NCBI RefSeq assembly: GCF_900111555.1
Contig: NZ_FOHZ01000009.1
Location: forward strand, 92,015 to 156,014
Length of the DNA: 64,000 bases
From: Marinobacter segnicrescens
GTDB taxonomy: Bacteria > Pseudomonadota > Gammaproteobacteria > Pseudomonadales > Oleiphilaceae
Direction of reading: 5' to 3'
Made by a program: the position numbers and the translations under genes. Position 1 is the first letter of the stretch. Each line of letters opens with the position of its first letter. Shown piece after piece: positions 24,593 to 34,088 of this stretch. Under the pieces are notes generated by a model. The model searched no databases. It saw only the letters and a list, made by a program, of their open reading frames with translations, and had not been told where the DNA came from.

Positions 24593-25325
24593 TCGGGCCG
24601 CCGTTTCCGTCTGGCTCGGTCGTCAGCCCCTCGAGCCATACGACTTCCCGGACTGGCTGGGAACCTACGAACGCGAAGTCGCCTCCGGGATGGCCACGGG
24701 CCGGTTGATGGAGTTTGTCCACAGCCGCTGGCTGGTACGGCAGTCCCTTTATGGCGTAAGCGGCCACGCCCCCCACCTGTGCCGCCCGGTACACGGTCGC
24801 CCGGTGGCCTCGGCCGAGCCCGAGGGCTGGCATCTTTCCCTGAGCCACAGTCACGGCATGTCTGCCTGTGCGGTGTCCTCCCGCCAGGGTATCGGCGTCG
24901 ATATCGAGCCGCTGTACCGTGATACCAACTGGAGGCGTATCGTGCACCGCTGGTTCACCGAACGGGAGCAGGACTGGTTGCTCGCCCAGCCAGACCAGGA
25001 CACCTTCCTGCAGGTCTGGACCCTCAAGGAGGCCTGGCTCAAGGCCACAGGCCGTGGCATTGCCAATAACCTGCAAACCCTGGAAGTCAGCGCCAACCTT
25101 GATCTGCTTGGTGACCGCCCCGGTGAAACATGGCACGCGGCGCTGACCCAGGCAGAAGGCTACATGATTGCGGTTGTCTGGCAGGATGAAAGTACCGAGG
25201 CCGCACCGGCCCTTCACCTGGTCCACGCCAGTGACGAAGCCCACCTGGTGCCGGCGGAGCTGGAGCGCCTGTCCGAGCAGCCCTGGATGATTTGCCCCAT
25301 GGCCCAGAGGACCTCGGCGCGCTGA
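24561..25325 (+). CDS. 4'-phosphopantetheinyl transferase, Sfp/AcpT type
   Basis: This 254-residue protein carries the hallmark motifs of the superfamily: HLSLSHSHG, GVDIEPL with the Mg-binding Asp, and WTLKEAWLKATGRG with Glu and Lys of the active site. It should transfer 4'-phosphopantetheine from CoA to a serine of a carrier protein. The carrier could be a fatty acid, peptide or polyketide domain; none lies in this window. ATG 24561 has AGGAG nine bases upstream and lies inside the pdxH 3' end. The region before the HSHG motif contains the usual N-terminal pseudo-domain. Confidence 0.85.
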   Translation: MAGLSKDSNPDRAAVSVWLGRQPLEPYDFPDWLGTYEREVASGMATGRLMEFVHSRWLVRQSLYGVSGHAPHLCRPVHGRPVASAEPEGWHLSLSHSHGMSACAVSSRQGIGVDIEPLYRDTNWRRIVHRWFTEREQDWLLAQPDQDTFLQVWTLKEAWLKATGRGIANNLQTLEVSANLDLLGDRPGETWHAALTQAEGYMIAVVWQDESTEAAPALHLVHASDEAHLVPAELERLSEQPWMICPMAQRTSAR

Positions 25326-25345
25326 ACAACAGGAGAACCAGCACC

Positions 25346-25957
25346 ATGGACCATAATGCCGAACGATGCCCCTGGTGTGGCAACGACTCACTCTACGTGG
25401 ACTATCACGACAATGTCTGGGGCCGACCGGAAACCGACGACCTGGCCCTGTTCGAAAAGCTCTGCCTGGACGGCCAGCAGGCCGGCCTGAGCTGGATCAC
25501 CATCCTGCGCAAGCAGGAGAACTACCGGGCCGCCTATGACAATTTTGACCCGGAAAAAATCGCCCGCTACGGCGTCCAAAAAGTCGAGGCGCTGCTGGCG
25601 GATCCGGGCATCATCCGCAATCGCCTGAAAGTGGAGTCCATTATCCGCAACGCCCGGGCCTGGCTGGCCATGGAGGAGCAGGGCGAGTCACTCAGCCGGC
25701 TACTGTGGTCCTTTGTGGGCGGACTGCCTATCCAGAACCGCTGGCAAAGCATCAGCGAGGTTCCCGTCACCACGCCAGAGGCCGAAGCCATGTCAAAGGC
25801 GCTCAAGCAGCGCGGCTTCAACTTTGTCGGTCCCACCATCGTATACGCCTTCATGCAGGCCACCGGCATGGTCAACGATCACCTGGTGCAGTGCCATGCC
25901 CACGAACCCTGCCGGGAACTAGGCTCGCCGGGCCGCTTTTTCTTGCCGCCACACTGA
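25346..25957 (+). CDS. tag: DNA-3-methyladenine glycosylase I
   Basis: This 203-residue protein is very close in pattern to E. coli Tag: CPWCGNDSLYVDYHDNVWG at the start, GLSWITILRKQENYR, and KALKQRGFNFVGPTIVYAFMQATGMVNDH near the end. The N-terminal Cys with the C-terminal QCHAHEPC provides the expected structural zinc site. It excises 3-methyladenine from alkylated DNA in base excision repair. ATG 25346 is preferred to the ORF start at 25292 because of AGGAGAACC just upstream and the conserved N-terminus. It follows the phosphopantetheinyl transferase gene by 20 bases. Confidence 0.93.
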   Translation: MDHNAERCPWCGNDSLYVDYHDNVWGRPETDDLALFEKLCLDGQQAGLSWITILRKQENYRAAYDNFDPEKIARYGVQKVEALLADPGIIRNRLKVESIIRNARAWLAMEEQGESLSRLLWSFVGGLPIQNRWQSISEVPVTTPEAEAMSKALKQRGFNFVGPTIVYAFMQATGMVNDHLVQCHAHEPCRELGSPGRFFLPPH

Positions 25958-26025
25958 TCCTTCCCCCCGGTCACGGCGTAAAGTCGGGTATCGAACAACC
26001 ACCTCGACCCGATGGGGACCTACCC

Positions 26026-26331
26026 GTGCGCATTACCCTTGCTGAACTGCACAAGGCCGGAACCGGCCCGGTGACGCTGCTGGAAATCCTGTCCATCGAA
26101 GGACAAAGATACATGGCCCGTATTTACCTTGGTGAGCAGACCCTGATCCTGTCGGACCCCCGTGGCCGAACCCGACTCTTCCGCAGTAGTTGGGAGATTC
26201 TCGACACCCTAAAGGAAATTGACATTCAACGCACCGATGTGGTCCACGGCTCCGCTTACAATGAGATGGTTGGGATGGCGCCTGCACCGGTGGATCCGCT
26301 GCGAATCCGGATTCAGGGGCAGCAGCAGTGA
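26026..26331 (+). CDS. DUF6482-type small protein
   Basis: This 101-residue protein is probably cytoplasmic, with no signal or membrane segment. It carries the pattern of the DUF6482 family found in Pseudomonas and Marinobacter: RITLAELHKAG at the start, LEILSIEGQRYMARIYLG, and VVHGSAYNEMVGM near the end. No function is known. The GTG at 26026 is the best start, with GGGGACC before it and family similarity beginning there; the frame upstream of it is the out-of-frame shadow of tag. The stop overlaps the next start in a GTGA, so it is coupled to the DUF3429 gene. Confidence 0.75.
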   Translation: MRITLAELHKAGTGPVTLLEILSIEGQRYMARIYLGEQTLILSDPRGRTRLFRSSWEILDTLKEIDIQRTDVVHGSAYNEMVGMAPAPVDPLRIRIQGQQQ

Positions 26332-26777
26332 TTTCCGTCGAAAGACTTGCCATCCTGGTGGGGGTGGCCGGGCTGGTCCCTTTCCTGGCCGGCGTCATCG
26401 GACTGTTTCTAATGCCGGCGCACGCCAGCTGGCTGATATCATGGTTCCATATCTATAGTGCCGGCATCCTTGCCTTTATGGCGGGGGTCTACTGGCCGGT
26501 AGCCATGCAACTGGAAAACCGGTGCTATCCGTTGTCACCGGTTGTCACGCTGGTGATCAGCCAGGTGCTTTTCCTGGCCGGTGGGCTGGCCCTGCTATTG
26601 CCCCTGGAGTGGCGCGCCCTGGTGTATCCGGTGGCGTATATCGCGTTGTGCCTGATAGACGTGCGCTGGCTCTATAACTACTGGCCCTTGTGGTATCGGC
26701 GCCTTAGGGTGGGGCTGACCACCGTGGTGGTTATCTGTCAGCTTGCAGTCATTGGCTGGATGTTCCTTCACCCCTGA
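26328..26777 (+). CDS. DUF3429 inner membrane protein
   Basis: This 149-residue protein has about five membrane helices. Near the N-terminus it has the DUF3429 block (WFHIYSAGILAFMAGVYWPV) and later YIALCLIDVRWLYNYWPLWYRRLR, both seen in the family. Function is unknown. The GTG start overlaps the upstream stop by four bases. Its 3' end overlaps the convergent sigma factor gene by 29 bases. Confidence 0.8.
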   Translation: MISVERLAILVGVAGLVPFLAGVIGLFLMPAHASWLISWFHIYSAGILAFMAGVYWPVAMQLENRCYPLSPVVTLVISQVLFLAGGLALLLPLEWRALVYPVAYIALCLIDVRWLYNYWPLWYRRLRVGLTTVVVICQLAVIGWMFLHP

Positions 26778-27732
26778 GATTATCCCCGTTGCCGGGAAGG
26801 GTGAGTTGTTTCAGTTTGCGAATGGCCGTCTTCTCGATCTGGCGTACCCGCTCTCGACTGATGCCCAGATCCTCAGAAATGACCTGTAAGGTATGCCCGG
26901 AGTTCATGCCCAGGCCGAAACGACGAGTGAGCACCTCCTGCTCGCGGTGGTTGAGGTGGTCCATCAGGGACGCCAGGGTCCGCTTATGGTCGTCTTCCTG
27001 CACCAGGGAAGCGGGATCTGCCCGGTCATCCGTCAGCGTATCTCCCAGTGATGTATCGGTCCCCTCTCCGAGGGTCAGCTCGGTGGAAAGCTCGGTCGCC
27101 GCATAACCCCGGATTTCACTGATCCGCGCCGGATCCACCTCCATTTCCTGTGCCAGCTCACTCTGACGGGGCGGACGGGCAAGGCGATGATGCAGGCGCA
27201 TGGTGACGGCCTGTAACTGGCGGATTTCATCGATGATATGGTCCGGGGTGCGAACCACCCGATAACCCCGCTTCCGGGACCGGCGCACCTCCTCGGTAAT
27301 CCACCAGTATGCATAGGTGGAAAAACGGAACCCGCGGGCCGGGTCGAAACGGTCCACCGCCTTGATCAGACCGATATTGGCCTCCTGGATCAGGTCACCC
27401 ATTGCAGTGCCTGTGTAATCATGGCGTCGGGCAATGTGGACGGCAAGCCGAAGGTTACTGCGGATTAACCGTTCCCGGCTACCCTCGAGCAACGCTCTCA
27501 GGCGCTGCCCCCGGCTGCTACTCAATGGGAGATCCGTGTAACAGTCGCGGGCCTCGCGGATGGTTGCCGGTACGGGCCGGCCGGTGAGAGCGGCCAGTCT
27601 GTCGAACAGGCGGGTCAACCGGGCCGACAGCCGTTGTTCCTGGGCCGGGGTCAACAAATCATGATCGGAAACATCCCGGAAATACCGGGAAACGAGGCTC
27701 TCGGAAAGCTCGTTGAAGGAGTCATGTCGCAT
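26749..27732 (-). CDS. Sigma-70 family, group 2 (RpoS/RpoD-like) sigma factor
   Basis: This 327-residue protein has regions 1.2 to 4.2 of a group 2 sigma factor: SNLRLAVHIARRH and GDLIQEANIGLIKAVDRFDPARGFRFSTYAYWWI (region 2, -10 recognition), then region 3, and region 4.2 with TRRFGLG, then ISEDLGISRERVRQIEKTAIRKL. It lacks the region 1.1 of RpoD. Similarity to RpoS is clear but the recognition helices diverge (EEVRRSRKRGYRVVRTPDHI), so it may be a second stationary or stress sigma factor and not RpoS itself. ATG 27732 is preferred to GTG 27738 because GGAG sits five bases upstream. Confidence 0.85.
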   Translation of the reverse strand: MRHDSFNELSESLVSRYFRDVSDHDLLTPAQEQRLSARLTRLFDRLAALTGRPVPATIREARDCYTDLPLSSSRGQRLRALLEGSRERLIRSNLRLAVHIARRHDYTGTAMGDLIQEANIGLIKAVDRFDPARGFRFSTYAYWWITEEVRRSRKRGYRVVRTPDHIIDEIRQLQAVTMRLHHRLARPPRQSELAQEMEVDPARISEIRGYAATELSTELTLGEGTDTSLGDTLTDDRADPASLVQEDDHKRTLASLMDHLNHREQEVLTRRFGLGMNSGHTLQVISEDLGISRERVRQIEKTAIRKLKQLTLPGNGDNLRGEGTSSQ

Positions 27733-27891
27733 GGGCACTCCACAGGGGCCGGACCATACCGGTCCCGGTTCAGGTTCTGTCAGTGTTTACGGACAGAAAG
27801 CCGGCGCGGATTGCCACAACAGTGAGGTCAGCGGCGGTTAAACGAAGGTTCGGTATGCGGAAAAAAGTCGTCATCAGGGGACCGGAAGGCA

Positions 27892-27910
27892 CCCGGCACA
27901 AAGTGCCGGG
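27892..27910 (-). terminator. Hairpin downstream of the aspartokinase gene
   Basis: CCCGGCAC-AAA-GTGCCGGG (27892-27910) forms an eight-bp stem with a three-base loop, about 95 bases past the stop of ask on the minus strand. There is no clear T-run, so it may be a rho-independent terminator with a weak tail or an RNA stabiliser. Confidence 0.45.
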
Positions 27911-28004
27911 CACCCCGATCAGGAGGCAAGACATCCCCCCTTACCAACGGGTGAAGCGACCGGTTTCACCCGTCGATAACCGGTTGCCGTGAGGAAGGGC
28001 CTCC

Positions 28005-29447
28005 TCAGGCGGCGACGATGGCGTATTCGTGGTTGTGGGGCTCGATCAGCACACCGTGGAGGGCCACGATGGCCTTCTCGTAGTTGTCCTCGTCCACCAC
28101 AAACTGGATGTCCACCTGGCGCATGCACTGGTGAACCGCCAGCACGCTGATTTCCTCATCCGCCAGTGCCTTGACCGAACGGGAAAGGATACCGGGCACT
28201 TTCATGTCGGAACCGATGGCCGACACCAGCGCCACCTTGCGGGTATTGAGTTCCGCATTGGGGAAGGTTTCCTCCAGCGCCTTGACCACCCGCTTCACGT
28301 GCTTGAGAGTGCTGTCCACGTAATGGGTAATGGTGTTGGCGTTGGTATCCTTGGACACAAACCGCACCTTGAAGCGGCTCAGCACTTCCAGGATCCTGCG
28401 GTCATAACCCGGCTCGCCCTGCATGTCCTGGTCGAACACCTCGATGGCGAAGATGCCCTTGGCGCCGGCAATGATTTCAACCCGGGGCTTCTCACTGACA
28501 TAGTCGCCGGTGATCAGGGTGCCGGTATGTTCCGGCTCGAAGGTGTTCTTCACCCGCAGGGGAATCTCATTCTGGCGCAGGCCCTTGCCGGCACGTGGGT
28601 GGATTGCTTCCATACCCAGGTTGGCAAGCTGGTCGGCCACATCGTAGTTGGTCCGACCCAGGGGCACCACCTTGTCGGCACCAACGATGTTGGGGTCGGC
28701 GGAACTCAGGTGATATTCCTTGTGAATGACGGCCTCGCGAGCATTGGTGATCACCGCTACCCGGCTGAAGGTCATCTCGCTGTAGCCCCGGTCGAAGGTA
28801 CGCATCAAACCTTCCTTGCACTGGGCATAGCCGGTCACAATGGGCAGCTCACGGGTCAGGTCGACAGCGTCGAACGCCTGCTTGAGTTTTTCATCCAACG
28901 GCAACAATTCATTGTCGCGCCAGCCGGTCAGATCCACGAAACGGGCGTTAATGCCTTCCTGCTGAAGCTTGAGAGCGGTATTGAAGGCACTGTGGGCCTC
29001 GCCGATACCCGCCAGCATCTCCCGCACGGTCAGCAGGTGCTCTTCCAGCTGGAACTGGCCGTAGGAACACAGCCGCTGAAGATCGATCAGACAGCCGCGA
29101 ACGCCTTCGATACGGTCGGTGATGAACTGGTCGGCCTGCTGCTTGAGCATGGGGTCGACGAACAGTTCGCCGTTGATGTCGGTGAGGAACTTCACCAGCT
29201 TGGTGAGATCGTCACCCCAGGCCCAGTCAGACTCGGCATCGGCAAACAGGGCATAGACGCCCGGCTCACCGGTTTTCTTGTGCTCCAGAAGCTCATTGGT
29301 CACGCCACCGTAGGCGGAGACCACAAAGATGCGCTGATACAGGTCATCTTTCTTGCGGTCACCGATGATGATGTTATCTCGGACCGCCTCGTAGTTGCTC
29401 ATGGAGGTACCGCCGATCTTCTCGACGGTATGCAATTGGCTAGTCAT
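28005..29447 (-). CDS. ask: Ectoine-type aspartate kinase (Ask_Ect)
   Basis: This 480-residue protein catalyses phosphorylation of L-aspartate, the first step toward aspartate semialdehyde, the precursor of diaminobutyrate. It begins VEKIGGTSMSNYEAVRDNI, the form of the KFGGTS motif seen in the ectoine-linked class; the kinase domain is followed by two ACT-like segments (about residues 330-470: EIIAGAKGIFAIEVF and KVALVSAIGSDMK). Such Ask enzymes are often less sensitive to feedback inhibition, which fits osmolyte production. It lies directly after ectB (128 bases). In many gammaproteobacteria ectC occupies that position, and here it is absent. Confidence 0.9.
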   Translation of the reverse strand: MTSQLHTVEKIGGTSMSNYEAVRDNIIIGDRKKDDLYQRIFVVSAYGGVTNELLEHKKTGEPGVYALFADAESDWAWGDDLTKLVKFLTDINGELFVDPMLKQQADQFITDRIEGVRGCLIDLQRLCSYGQFQLEEHLLTVREMLAGIGEAHSAFNTALKLQQEGINARFVDLTGWRDNELLPLDEKLKQAFDAVDLTRELPIVTGYAQCKEGLMRTFDRGYSEMTFSRVAVITNAREAVIHKEYHLSSADPNIVGADKVVPLGRTNYDVADQLANLGMEAIHPRAGKGLRQNEIPLRVKNTFEPEHTGTLITGDYVSEKPRVEIIAGAKGIFAIEVFDQDMQGEPGYDRRILEVLSRFKVRFVSKDTNANTITHYVDSTLKHVKRVVKALEETFPNAELNTRKVALVSAIGSDMKVPGILSRSVKALADEEISVLAVHQCMRQVDIQFVVDEDNYEKAIVALHGVLIEPHNHEYAIVAA

Positions 29448-29575
29448 GGTGTTTCCGTCATTATCCTGCAGAATGAATGGCCAGGGAGGTCAACAAGTGC
29501 CCGTCCCGCGAGATTTGCAGTTTCCCGGGACCAGCCCGGGAAACCACCAAATCAACCAGCCGGGTCACTGGCGTC

Positions 29576-30844
29576 TTATGACGCTTTGCTGATCCCTTCC
29601 TGCATGATTTCGTCCACACTTTCAGACAGAATCTTAGCACCTTTTTTCAGGTCATCCTCACTGGTGGTCAGCGGCATCAGGCACTTGATGACCTCGTCGT
29701 TGGGACCACTGGTCTCGATGATGAGCCCCTTCTCGAAGGCGCGGGCGGTGATGGCATCGGTCAGCTCGGCGTTTTTCGCCTCGATACCACGCATCAGGCC
29801 ACGGCCCTTGACGTGGAACTCACCGGGATACTTGTCGCAGATGGCCTGCAGGGCATCGCCCAGAACCTTGGTCTTGGCCTTCACCTCATTGGCAAAGGCG
29901 TCATCCTTCCAGTAGGTCTCGATGGCGGTGCGCGCGGTCACAAACGCCATGTTGTTACCCCGGAAGGTACCGTTGTGCTCACCGGACTCCCAGATATCCA
30001 GTTCCGGCTTGAACAGCACCAGCGCCATGGGCAAGCCGTAGCCGCTCAGGGACTTGGAGACGGTCACCATATCAGGCTTGATGCCGGCGAATTCGAAGCT
30101 GAAGAACTCACCGGTGCGGCCATTGCCCGCCTGGATGTCATCCAGAATCAGTAGCATGTCGTGCTTCTTGCACAGCTTCTCCAGGCCCTGCAGCCACTCG
30201 GCGCGAGCCGCGTTCAGACCACCTTCACCCTGGACGGCCTCGACGATCACCGCCGCCGGGGTTTCGTAGCCCGAAGAGCCGTCAGACAGCAGCTTGTCCA
30301 TGATCGCCAGGCTATCCACGTCTTCACCCAGGTAGCCGTCGTAGAACATGAAGTCCACATTGGCCAGGGGCATACCCACGCCACCACGGTGATGTTTGTT
30401 ACCAGTAGCCGCTACGGCACCGGTGGTCACGCCGTGGAAGCCGTTAGTGAAGGAAATGATGTTGGTACGACCCTTCACCTTGCGGGCCAGCTTCAGGGCG
30501 GCCTCGACACAGTTGGTACCGGTAGGCCCGGTGAACTGCATCTTGTAGTTCAGGCCGCGGGGCTCAAGGATGTACTTCTTGTAGGACTCAATGAAGTCGT
30601 GCTTGGCGGTGGTGAACAGATCCAGGCCCTGGCTTACGCCGTCAGCCTCGATGTATTCCAGCAATGCTTTCTTCAGGACATCGTTGTTGTGGCCGTAGTT
30701 CAGGGACCCGGCGCCAGCCAGGAAGTCCAGGTATTCCTTGCCGTCTTCGGTGTACAGGTGCGCGTTCTTGGCCCGGTTGAAAATGACCGGAAAGGCCCGT
30801 GAATAAACGCGAACTTCGGATTCAGTAGACTTGAAGATTTCCAT
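29576..30844 (-). CDS. ectB: L-2,4-diaminobutyrate transaminase
   Basis: This 422-residue PLP-dependent class III aminotransferase converts aspartate semialdehyde and glutamate to 2,4-diaminobutyrate. It has the EctB pattern: [49 protein letters not shown], and [14 protein letters not shown] with [17 protein letters not shown] containing the PLP lysine. The start [16 protein letters not shown] at 30844 is correct for the family; the long ORF from 30979 adds 45 untypical residues. AAGAGG precedes the ATG. It follows ectA after 156 bases, a wide gap for this operon, and precedes ask. Confidence 0.95.
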   Translation of the reverse strand: MEIFKSTESEVRVYSRAFPVIFNRAKNAHLYTEDGKEYLDFLAGAGSLNYGHNNDVLKKALLEYIEADGVSQGLDLFTTAKHDFIESYKKYILEPRGLNYKMQFTGPTGTNCVEAALKLARKVKGRTNIISFTNGFHGVTTGAVAATGNKHHRGGVGMPLANVDFMFYDGYLGEDVDSLAIMDKLLSDGSSGYETPAAVIVEAVQGEGGLNAARAEWLQGLEKLCKKHDMLLILDDIQAGNGRTGEFFSFEFAGIKPDMVTVSKSLSGYGLPMALVLFKPELDIWESGEHNGTFRGNNMAFVTARTAIETYWKDDAFANEVKAKTKVLGDALQAICDKYPGEFHVKGRGLMRGIEAKNAELTDAITARAFEKGLIIETSGPNDEVIKCLMPLTTSEDDLKKGAKILSESVDEIMQEGISKAS

Positions 30845-31000
30845 TGTCTTGCCTCTTAGCATGTCAGGTTCGAGGTGGAAATGCGGGGTGCCGGACGGGG
30901 TTCGGTCGCGACCGGCACAACGCACAGTTTCAGGGGCGCTGAAGGCAGGGGTTCCTCTTACCCCCTGCCGGCCCGTCAAACAAAAGCGATGTTGGTGCGA

Positions 31001-31516
31001 TCAGCCCTTGCGAGTGAAGGGACCTATACGCAGCAGGAATTCGGAGTCGTGCTGACCACCAAAATGCAGCTCTTTTTCGAAGTGCTCGTGGTATTTCACT
31101 TCCGCGTCCATATCCCGGGCGAAAGAACGGAACAATGCCCACGAGGCTTCGTTGTCTTCGGTAATCGTGGTTTCCATGTGGGTAACCTGCTTGCACGCAT
31201 CCCGGGCCACGATTTCCTTGAGCATTCGCTTGGCGAGACCCTGGCCGCGACCCTTTTCATGGACGGCGACCTGCCAGACGAAAATAGTGTCAGGCTGGCT
31301 GGGCGGGATATAACCGGAGATAAAGCCGACGAGTTCGCCGTTCATCTCCGCTGCCACGCCAGTTTCGGCAAAGTGGCTGCACTGCAGGAGGTTGCAGTAG
31401 ATGGAGTTGGGGTCCAGCGGCGGGCACTCTGCCACCAACTGGTGGAGTCGGAAGCCATCATCCTTGACCGGAGTGCGGAGGGTGATGGCGGTGGTATTTG
31501 AACCTTCGGTTGTCAT
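31001..31516 (-). CDS. ectA: L-2,4-diaminobutyrate acetyltransferase
   Basis: This 171-residue GNAT-fold enzyme acetylates diaminobutyrate at N-gamma with acetyl-CoA. It shows the EctA pattern: LVAECPPLDPNSIYCNLLQCSHF, ELVGFISGYIPP, and the acetyl-CoA site VHEKGRGQGLAKRML. The product, N-acetyldiaminobutyrate, is normally cyclised by EctC to ectoine. A sigma-70 promoter lies about 40 bases upstream. The gene starts the ectA-ectB-ask run. Confidence 0.95.
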   Translation of the reverse strand: MTTEGSNTTAITLRTPVKDDGFRLHQLVAECPPLDPNSIYCNLLQCSHFAETGVAAEMNGELVGFISGYIPPSQPDTIFVWQVAVHEKGRGQGLAKRMLKEIVARDACKQVTHMETTITEDNEASWALFRSFARDMDAEVKYHEHFEKELHFGGQHDSEFLLRIGPFTRKG

Positions 31517-31549
31517 GTTCAGTCTTTTCGCTGCAAACGTTAGTGGTGA

Positions 31550-31577
31550 ATTATATAGACCACGAAATAAAAATCAA
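31550..31577 (-). promoter_or_regulatory. Sigma-70 promoter of ectA
   Basis: On the minus strand TTGATT, a 16-base spacer and TATAAT match the -35 and -10 boxes well; the -10 box lies about 35 bases before the ectA ATG. Ectoine genes are osmotically induced, but no operator is evident in the sequence. Confidence 0.65.
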
Positions 31578-31648
31578 CCGGGCACCCATGCCACAGAACA
31601 CCCAGTCTTCCGCCGGAGCCCAAAAGCCGTTAAAGACACACTTTTATA

Positions 31649-32614
31649 TTAGGCCAATTTCTCACCGATTCCATTAACACCCATCAATTGTTCCACGGAG
31701 AGCAAGGTACCGTTAAGAATACGATGACGATATGACAAGGCAGCGTCACTGTCCGGTGGCCATAGATGGTCAAACCGGACGAGCCAGTCAACCAGGGGAA
31801 AGTCTACCGGCACCAGTGCGCCGTGCAGCGGGAGGGGATATTCAGGCGCCAGGCCCTCTGATGCCGGGCTGGCCAGGGCCAGGCGCGCAACCAGTCCACG
31901 GGAATCACCGAGCAGATTACCCATGCCGGCAGCGCCATTATTCAGGAATAGCCGGGCCCGATCTCCCACGACCAGGTTACGAATAACAGGGAGGCAGGTA
32001 TGGGTGCTGACAATCACATCTGCATCGGTTTGCCAGAACCATTCGGCGAGCTGGTCATCACCCGCCTGCGCAAGGACCTCATGGGCCAGCCCCCAGCCGG
32101 CCAGGGACTCCGGATCGCCGTGCAAAATAACAACCTTTAGTCCTCCAAAGATCAGACAACGATAACGGGGCAAGTCAGCAAGCCTTTGCTGCAGATCCGG
32201 GTGGTTTTCCGCCACCCGCTGCAGGCGCTCCATGATGCGATTGGAGCGCTCTACCACTACGTCTTCCACGAAGTCCGGATACGCACAGCCACACCCGGCA
32301 CCATCGCCGGGACGGGCAAGTTCGTATTCCACGTTACCGGTAATGGCGTCGTGCGACAGCACCCGGTCATTGATCTCCCGGAAAAGCGCATCGTCGGCAT
32401 TGAACCAGTTGAAATCGCCGTTAAAGAGCAGTTTTGCACGCAAACCGCCTCGCTGCTCCCGCTCCGCCATGGCTTCGATTTCATCCAGTGCGAAGGGGTT
32501 TCCGTAGAGGCCGCCGATCACATAGAGCACATCGGCATCACAGGCTTGCGGCTCCGCGGTAAGCTGCTCCGGACGATACCGATACTGCAGCGGACAGCTG
32601 CGGCCTTCGGTCAT
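31649..32614 (-). CDS. Calcineurin-like metallophosphatase-fold protein
   Basis: This 321-residue soluble protein has the scattered metal ligands of the calcineurin-like fold: GDFNWFNADD, GNVEYE, VVILHGDPES and STHTCLP. The initial D-x-H motif seems replaced by VIGGLYGN. The fold usually hydrolyses phosphoesters with two metal ions, but the natural substrate is unknown. The ATG at 32614 overlaps the stop of the upstream symporter gene (ATGA), so the two are likely coupled. The frame extending to 32692 is antisense-like. It is probably part of the cluster with the radical SAM protein, and not of the ectoine operon that follows. Confidence 0.65.
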   Translation of the reverse strand: MTEGRSCPLQYRYRPEQLTAEPQACDADVLYVIGGLYGNPFALDEIEAMAEREQRGGLRAKLLFNGDFNWFNADDALFREINDRVLSHDAITGNVEYELARPGDGAGCGCAYPDFVEDVVVERSNRIMERLQRVAENHPDLQQRLADLPRYRCLIFGGLKVVILHGDPESLAGWGLAHEVLAQAGDDQLAEWFWQTDADVIVSTHTCLPVIRNLVVGDRARLFLNNGAAGMGNLLGDSRGLVARLALASPASEGLAPEYPLPLHGALVPVDFPLVDWLVRFDHLWPPDSDAALSYRHRILNGTLLSVEQLMGVNGIGEKLA

Positions 32615-34020
32615 GACCCCGCCCCGGTTGTGGCCAGCGCACGACCCGCAAGGCGGCGCAACACCAGTGGCAGGAAGAACCCGAAGGTGCAAATCAGGAT
32701 GCCCCAGGCATTGGTACCCAGCAGCAGTGCATAGGCGCCCTCGCCGATGGCCCAGGAATCCGGTATCCAGCCGACGGTGAGTAATACTCCCAGCCCAAGC
32801 CCGGTCCAGAAACTGAGATGGAAGCTCCAGGGCGACCAGCGGGTAAAGCCGTAGAACAGGAAAACCGGTGCCAGGCCCATCACCATGGTGCCGGAGATGG
32901 TGGTTGCCTTGAGAATGTCGGTGCCGGCAAACATGGGCAGGTTACCGAGAATGGCGAAGATGATCATCACCGCAGCACCCACCTTCATACTCGGCAGTCG
33001 CTCCGCCGCGCGCTTTGCCAGCCGTGGCAGATCCACCGCCAGGGACTTGGAGAATGAGGTAAAGGTGGAGTCCAGGGTCGATCCGGCTGAGGTCATCATC
33101 ACCACACTCATCAGGAACAATGCCGTCAGCCCAAGCGCCTGGCCTACTGCCGCCGGGGCATTACCACCGGCGTCAATGCCATTGAGCCGTGCGTGCACAC
33201 CCACCAGGCTGAAGATAAACACGGCCACAAAGCCCAGCAGGCCCGCCACCACGAAACTCTTCAACATGGTCTTTTCCCGGTTCACAAAGCCCCGATCGGT
33301 CAGTACCGGATCGTGGAACGGATAGCTGAACAGCTGCAGGCCGGCTACCAGCAACAGATCCATGCCAGCCTCCAGCCGGAACTCACCGGTAGTGAGCAGG
33401 GTTCCGGTATCGTTGGCAGGAATGATCAGGAACAGCACCGCTGCCACAAAGAACACGAAGAGCACCGCCTGAATGACATCAGTGAAGATGGAGCTGCGCA
33501 GGCCCCCCTTGAGGCTGTAGGCGAGGGTAAAGGCGGTAAAAACCATGGCCGCCGTGTAGTAGGGCCATTCCCCGACATTGCCGAAGTAACCTCCCACGAC
33601 CGCCGTATTACTCCACACTTCGTTATAGAGGCGAATCAGGATAGCGGCCGCAAAGCTCAGCGCCGCCAGCCGGCCAAAGCGGGAGGTAAGGAATTCCTGC
33701 AGGCTCCCGGCACCGGTCTGGGTACGGATCAGGTAGATGATGTAACCGGCAACCGGTATGGACAGCCAGTAAGCGGCATAGGCCAGGCCACCGGTAACAC
33801 CGTAGGCGGCGCCCAGATTGGCGGCGTTGGTCACGGACTTGGCGAAGATCCAGCTGATGAAGATGGATGCGGTGAGTGACCACTGACCTACTGGCCGCCC
33901 CTGATCATCGGCGCCTTTATAAAAGGACTCAGCGTTGCGACTCTTCGGTGACAGGACATACATTACCACCCCGTAGACGATCAGAAAGCCCCAGAACAGG
34001 GTGGCTTCAGTGCCGGTCAT
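32611..34020 (-). CDS. Sodium:solute symporter (SSS) family transporter
   Basis: This 469-residue integral membrane protein has about 13 helices. It resembles sodium/solute symporters of the SSF family (PutP and SGLT-like), with SIFISWIFAKSVTNAANLGAA, YTAAMVFTAFTLAYSLKGGLRSSIFTDVIQAVLF and STLDSTFTSFSKSLAVDL as typical core segments. A Na+-coupled import of an organic solute is expected, and the specificity is unknown. GAGGAAAACGGGA precedes the ATG. A large inverted repeat separates it from the upstream radical SAM gene. Its coupling to the phosphatase suggests a shared small-molecule role, but that is inference. Confidence 0.8.
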   Translation of the reverse strand: MTGTEATLFWGFLIVYGVVMYVLSPKSRNAESFYKGADDQGRPVGQWSLTASIFISWIFAKSVTNAANLGAAYGVTGGLAYAAYWLSIPVAGYIIYLIRTQTGAGSLQEFLTSRFGRLAALSFAAAILIRLYNEVWSNTAVVGGYFGNVGEWPYYTAAMVFTAFTLAYSLKGGLRSSIFTDVIQAVLFVFFVAAVLFLIIPANDTGTLLTTGEFRLEAGMDLLLVAGLQLFSYPFHDPVLTDRGFVNREKTMLKSFVVAGLLGFVAVFIFSLVGVHARLNGIDAGGNAPAAVGQALGLTALFLMSVVMMTSAGSTLDSTFTSFSKSLAVDLPRLAKRAAERLPSMKVGAAVMIIFAILGNLPMFAGTDILKATTISGTMVMGLAPVFLFYGFTRWSPWSFHLSFWTGLGLGVLLTVGWIPDSWAIGEGAYALLLGTNAWGILICTFGFFLPLVLRRLAGRALATTGAGS

Positions 34021-34088
34021 TCCCGTTTTCCTCGGTTATCCAGGTATCAACTGTTTGGTCTGCATGACAGCTGGGGGGCGGAGCCTGC

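Noticed and set aside
29448..29575. ectC gene or fragment between ectB and ask
   Set aside because: All frames were read; none gives ectoine synthase-like sequence.
28029..29915. 628-codon open frame on the plus strand
   Set aside because: It is antisense to ask and part of ectB, both of which match their families along their whole length.
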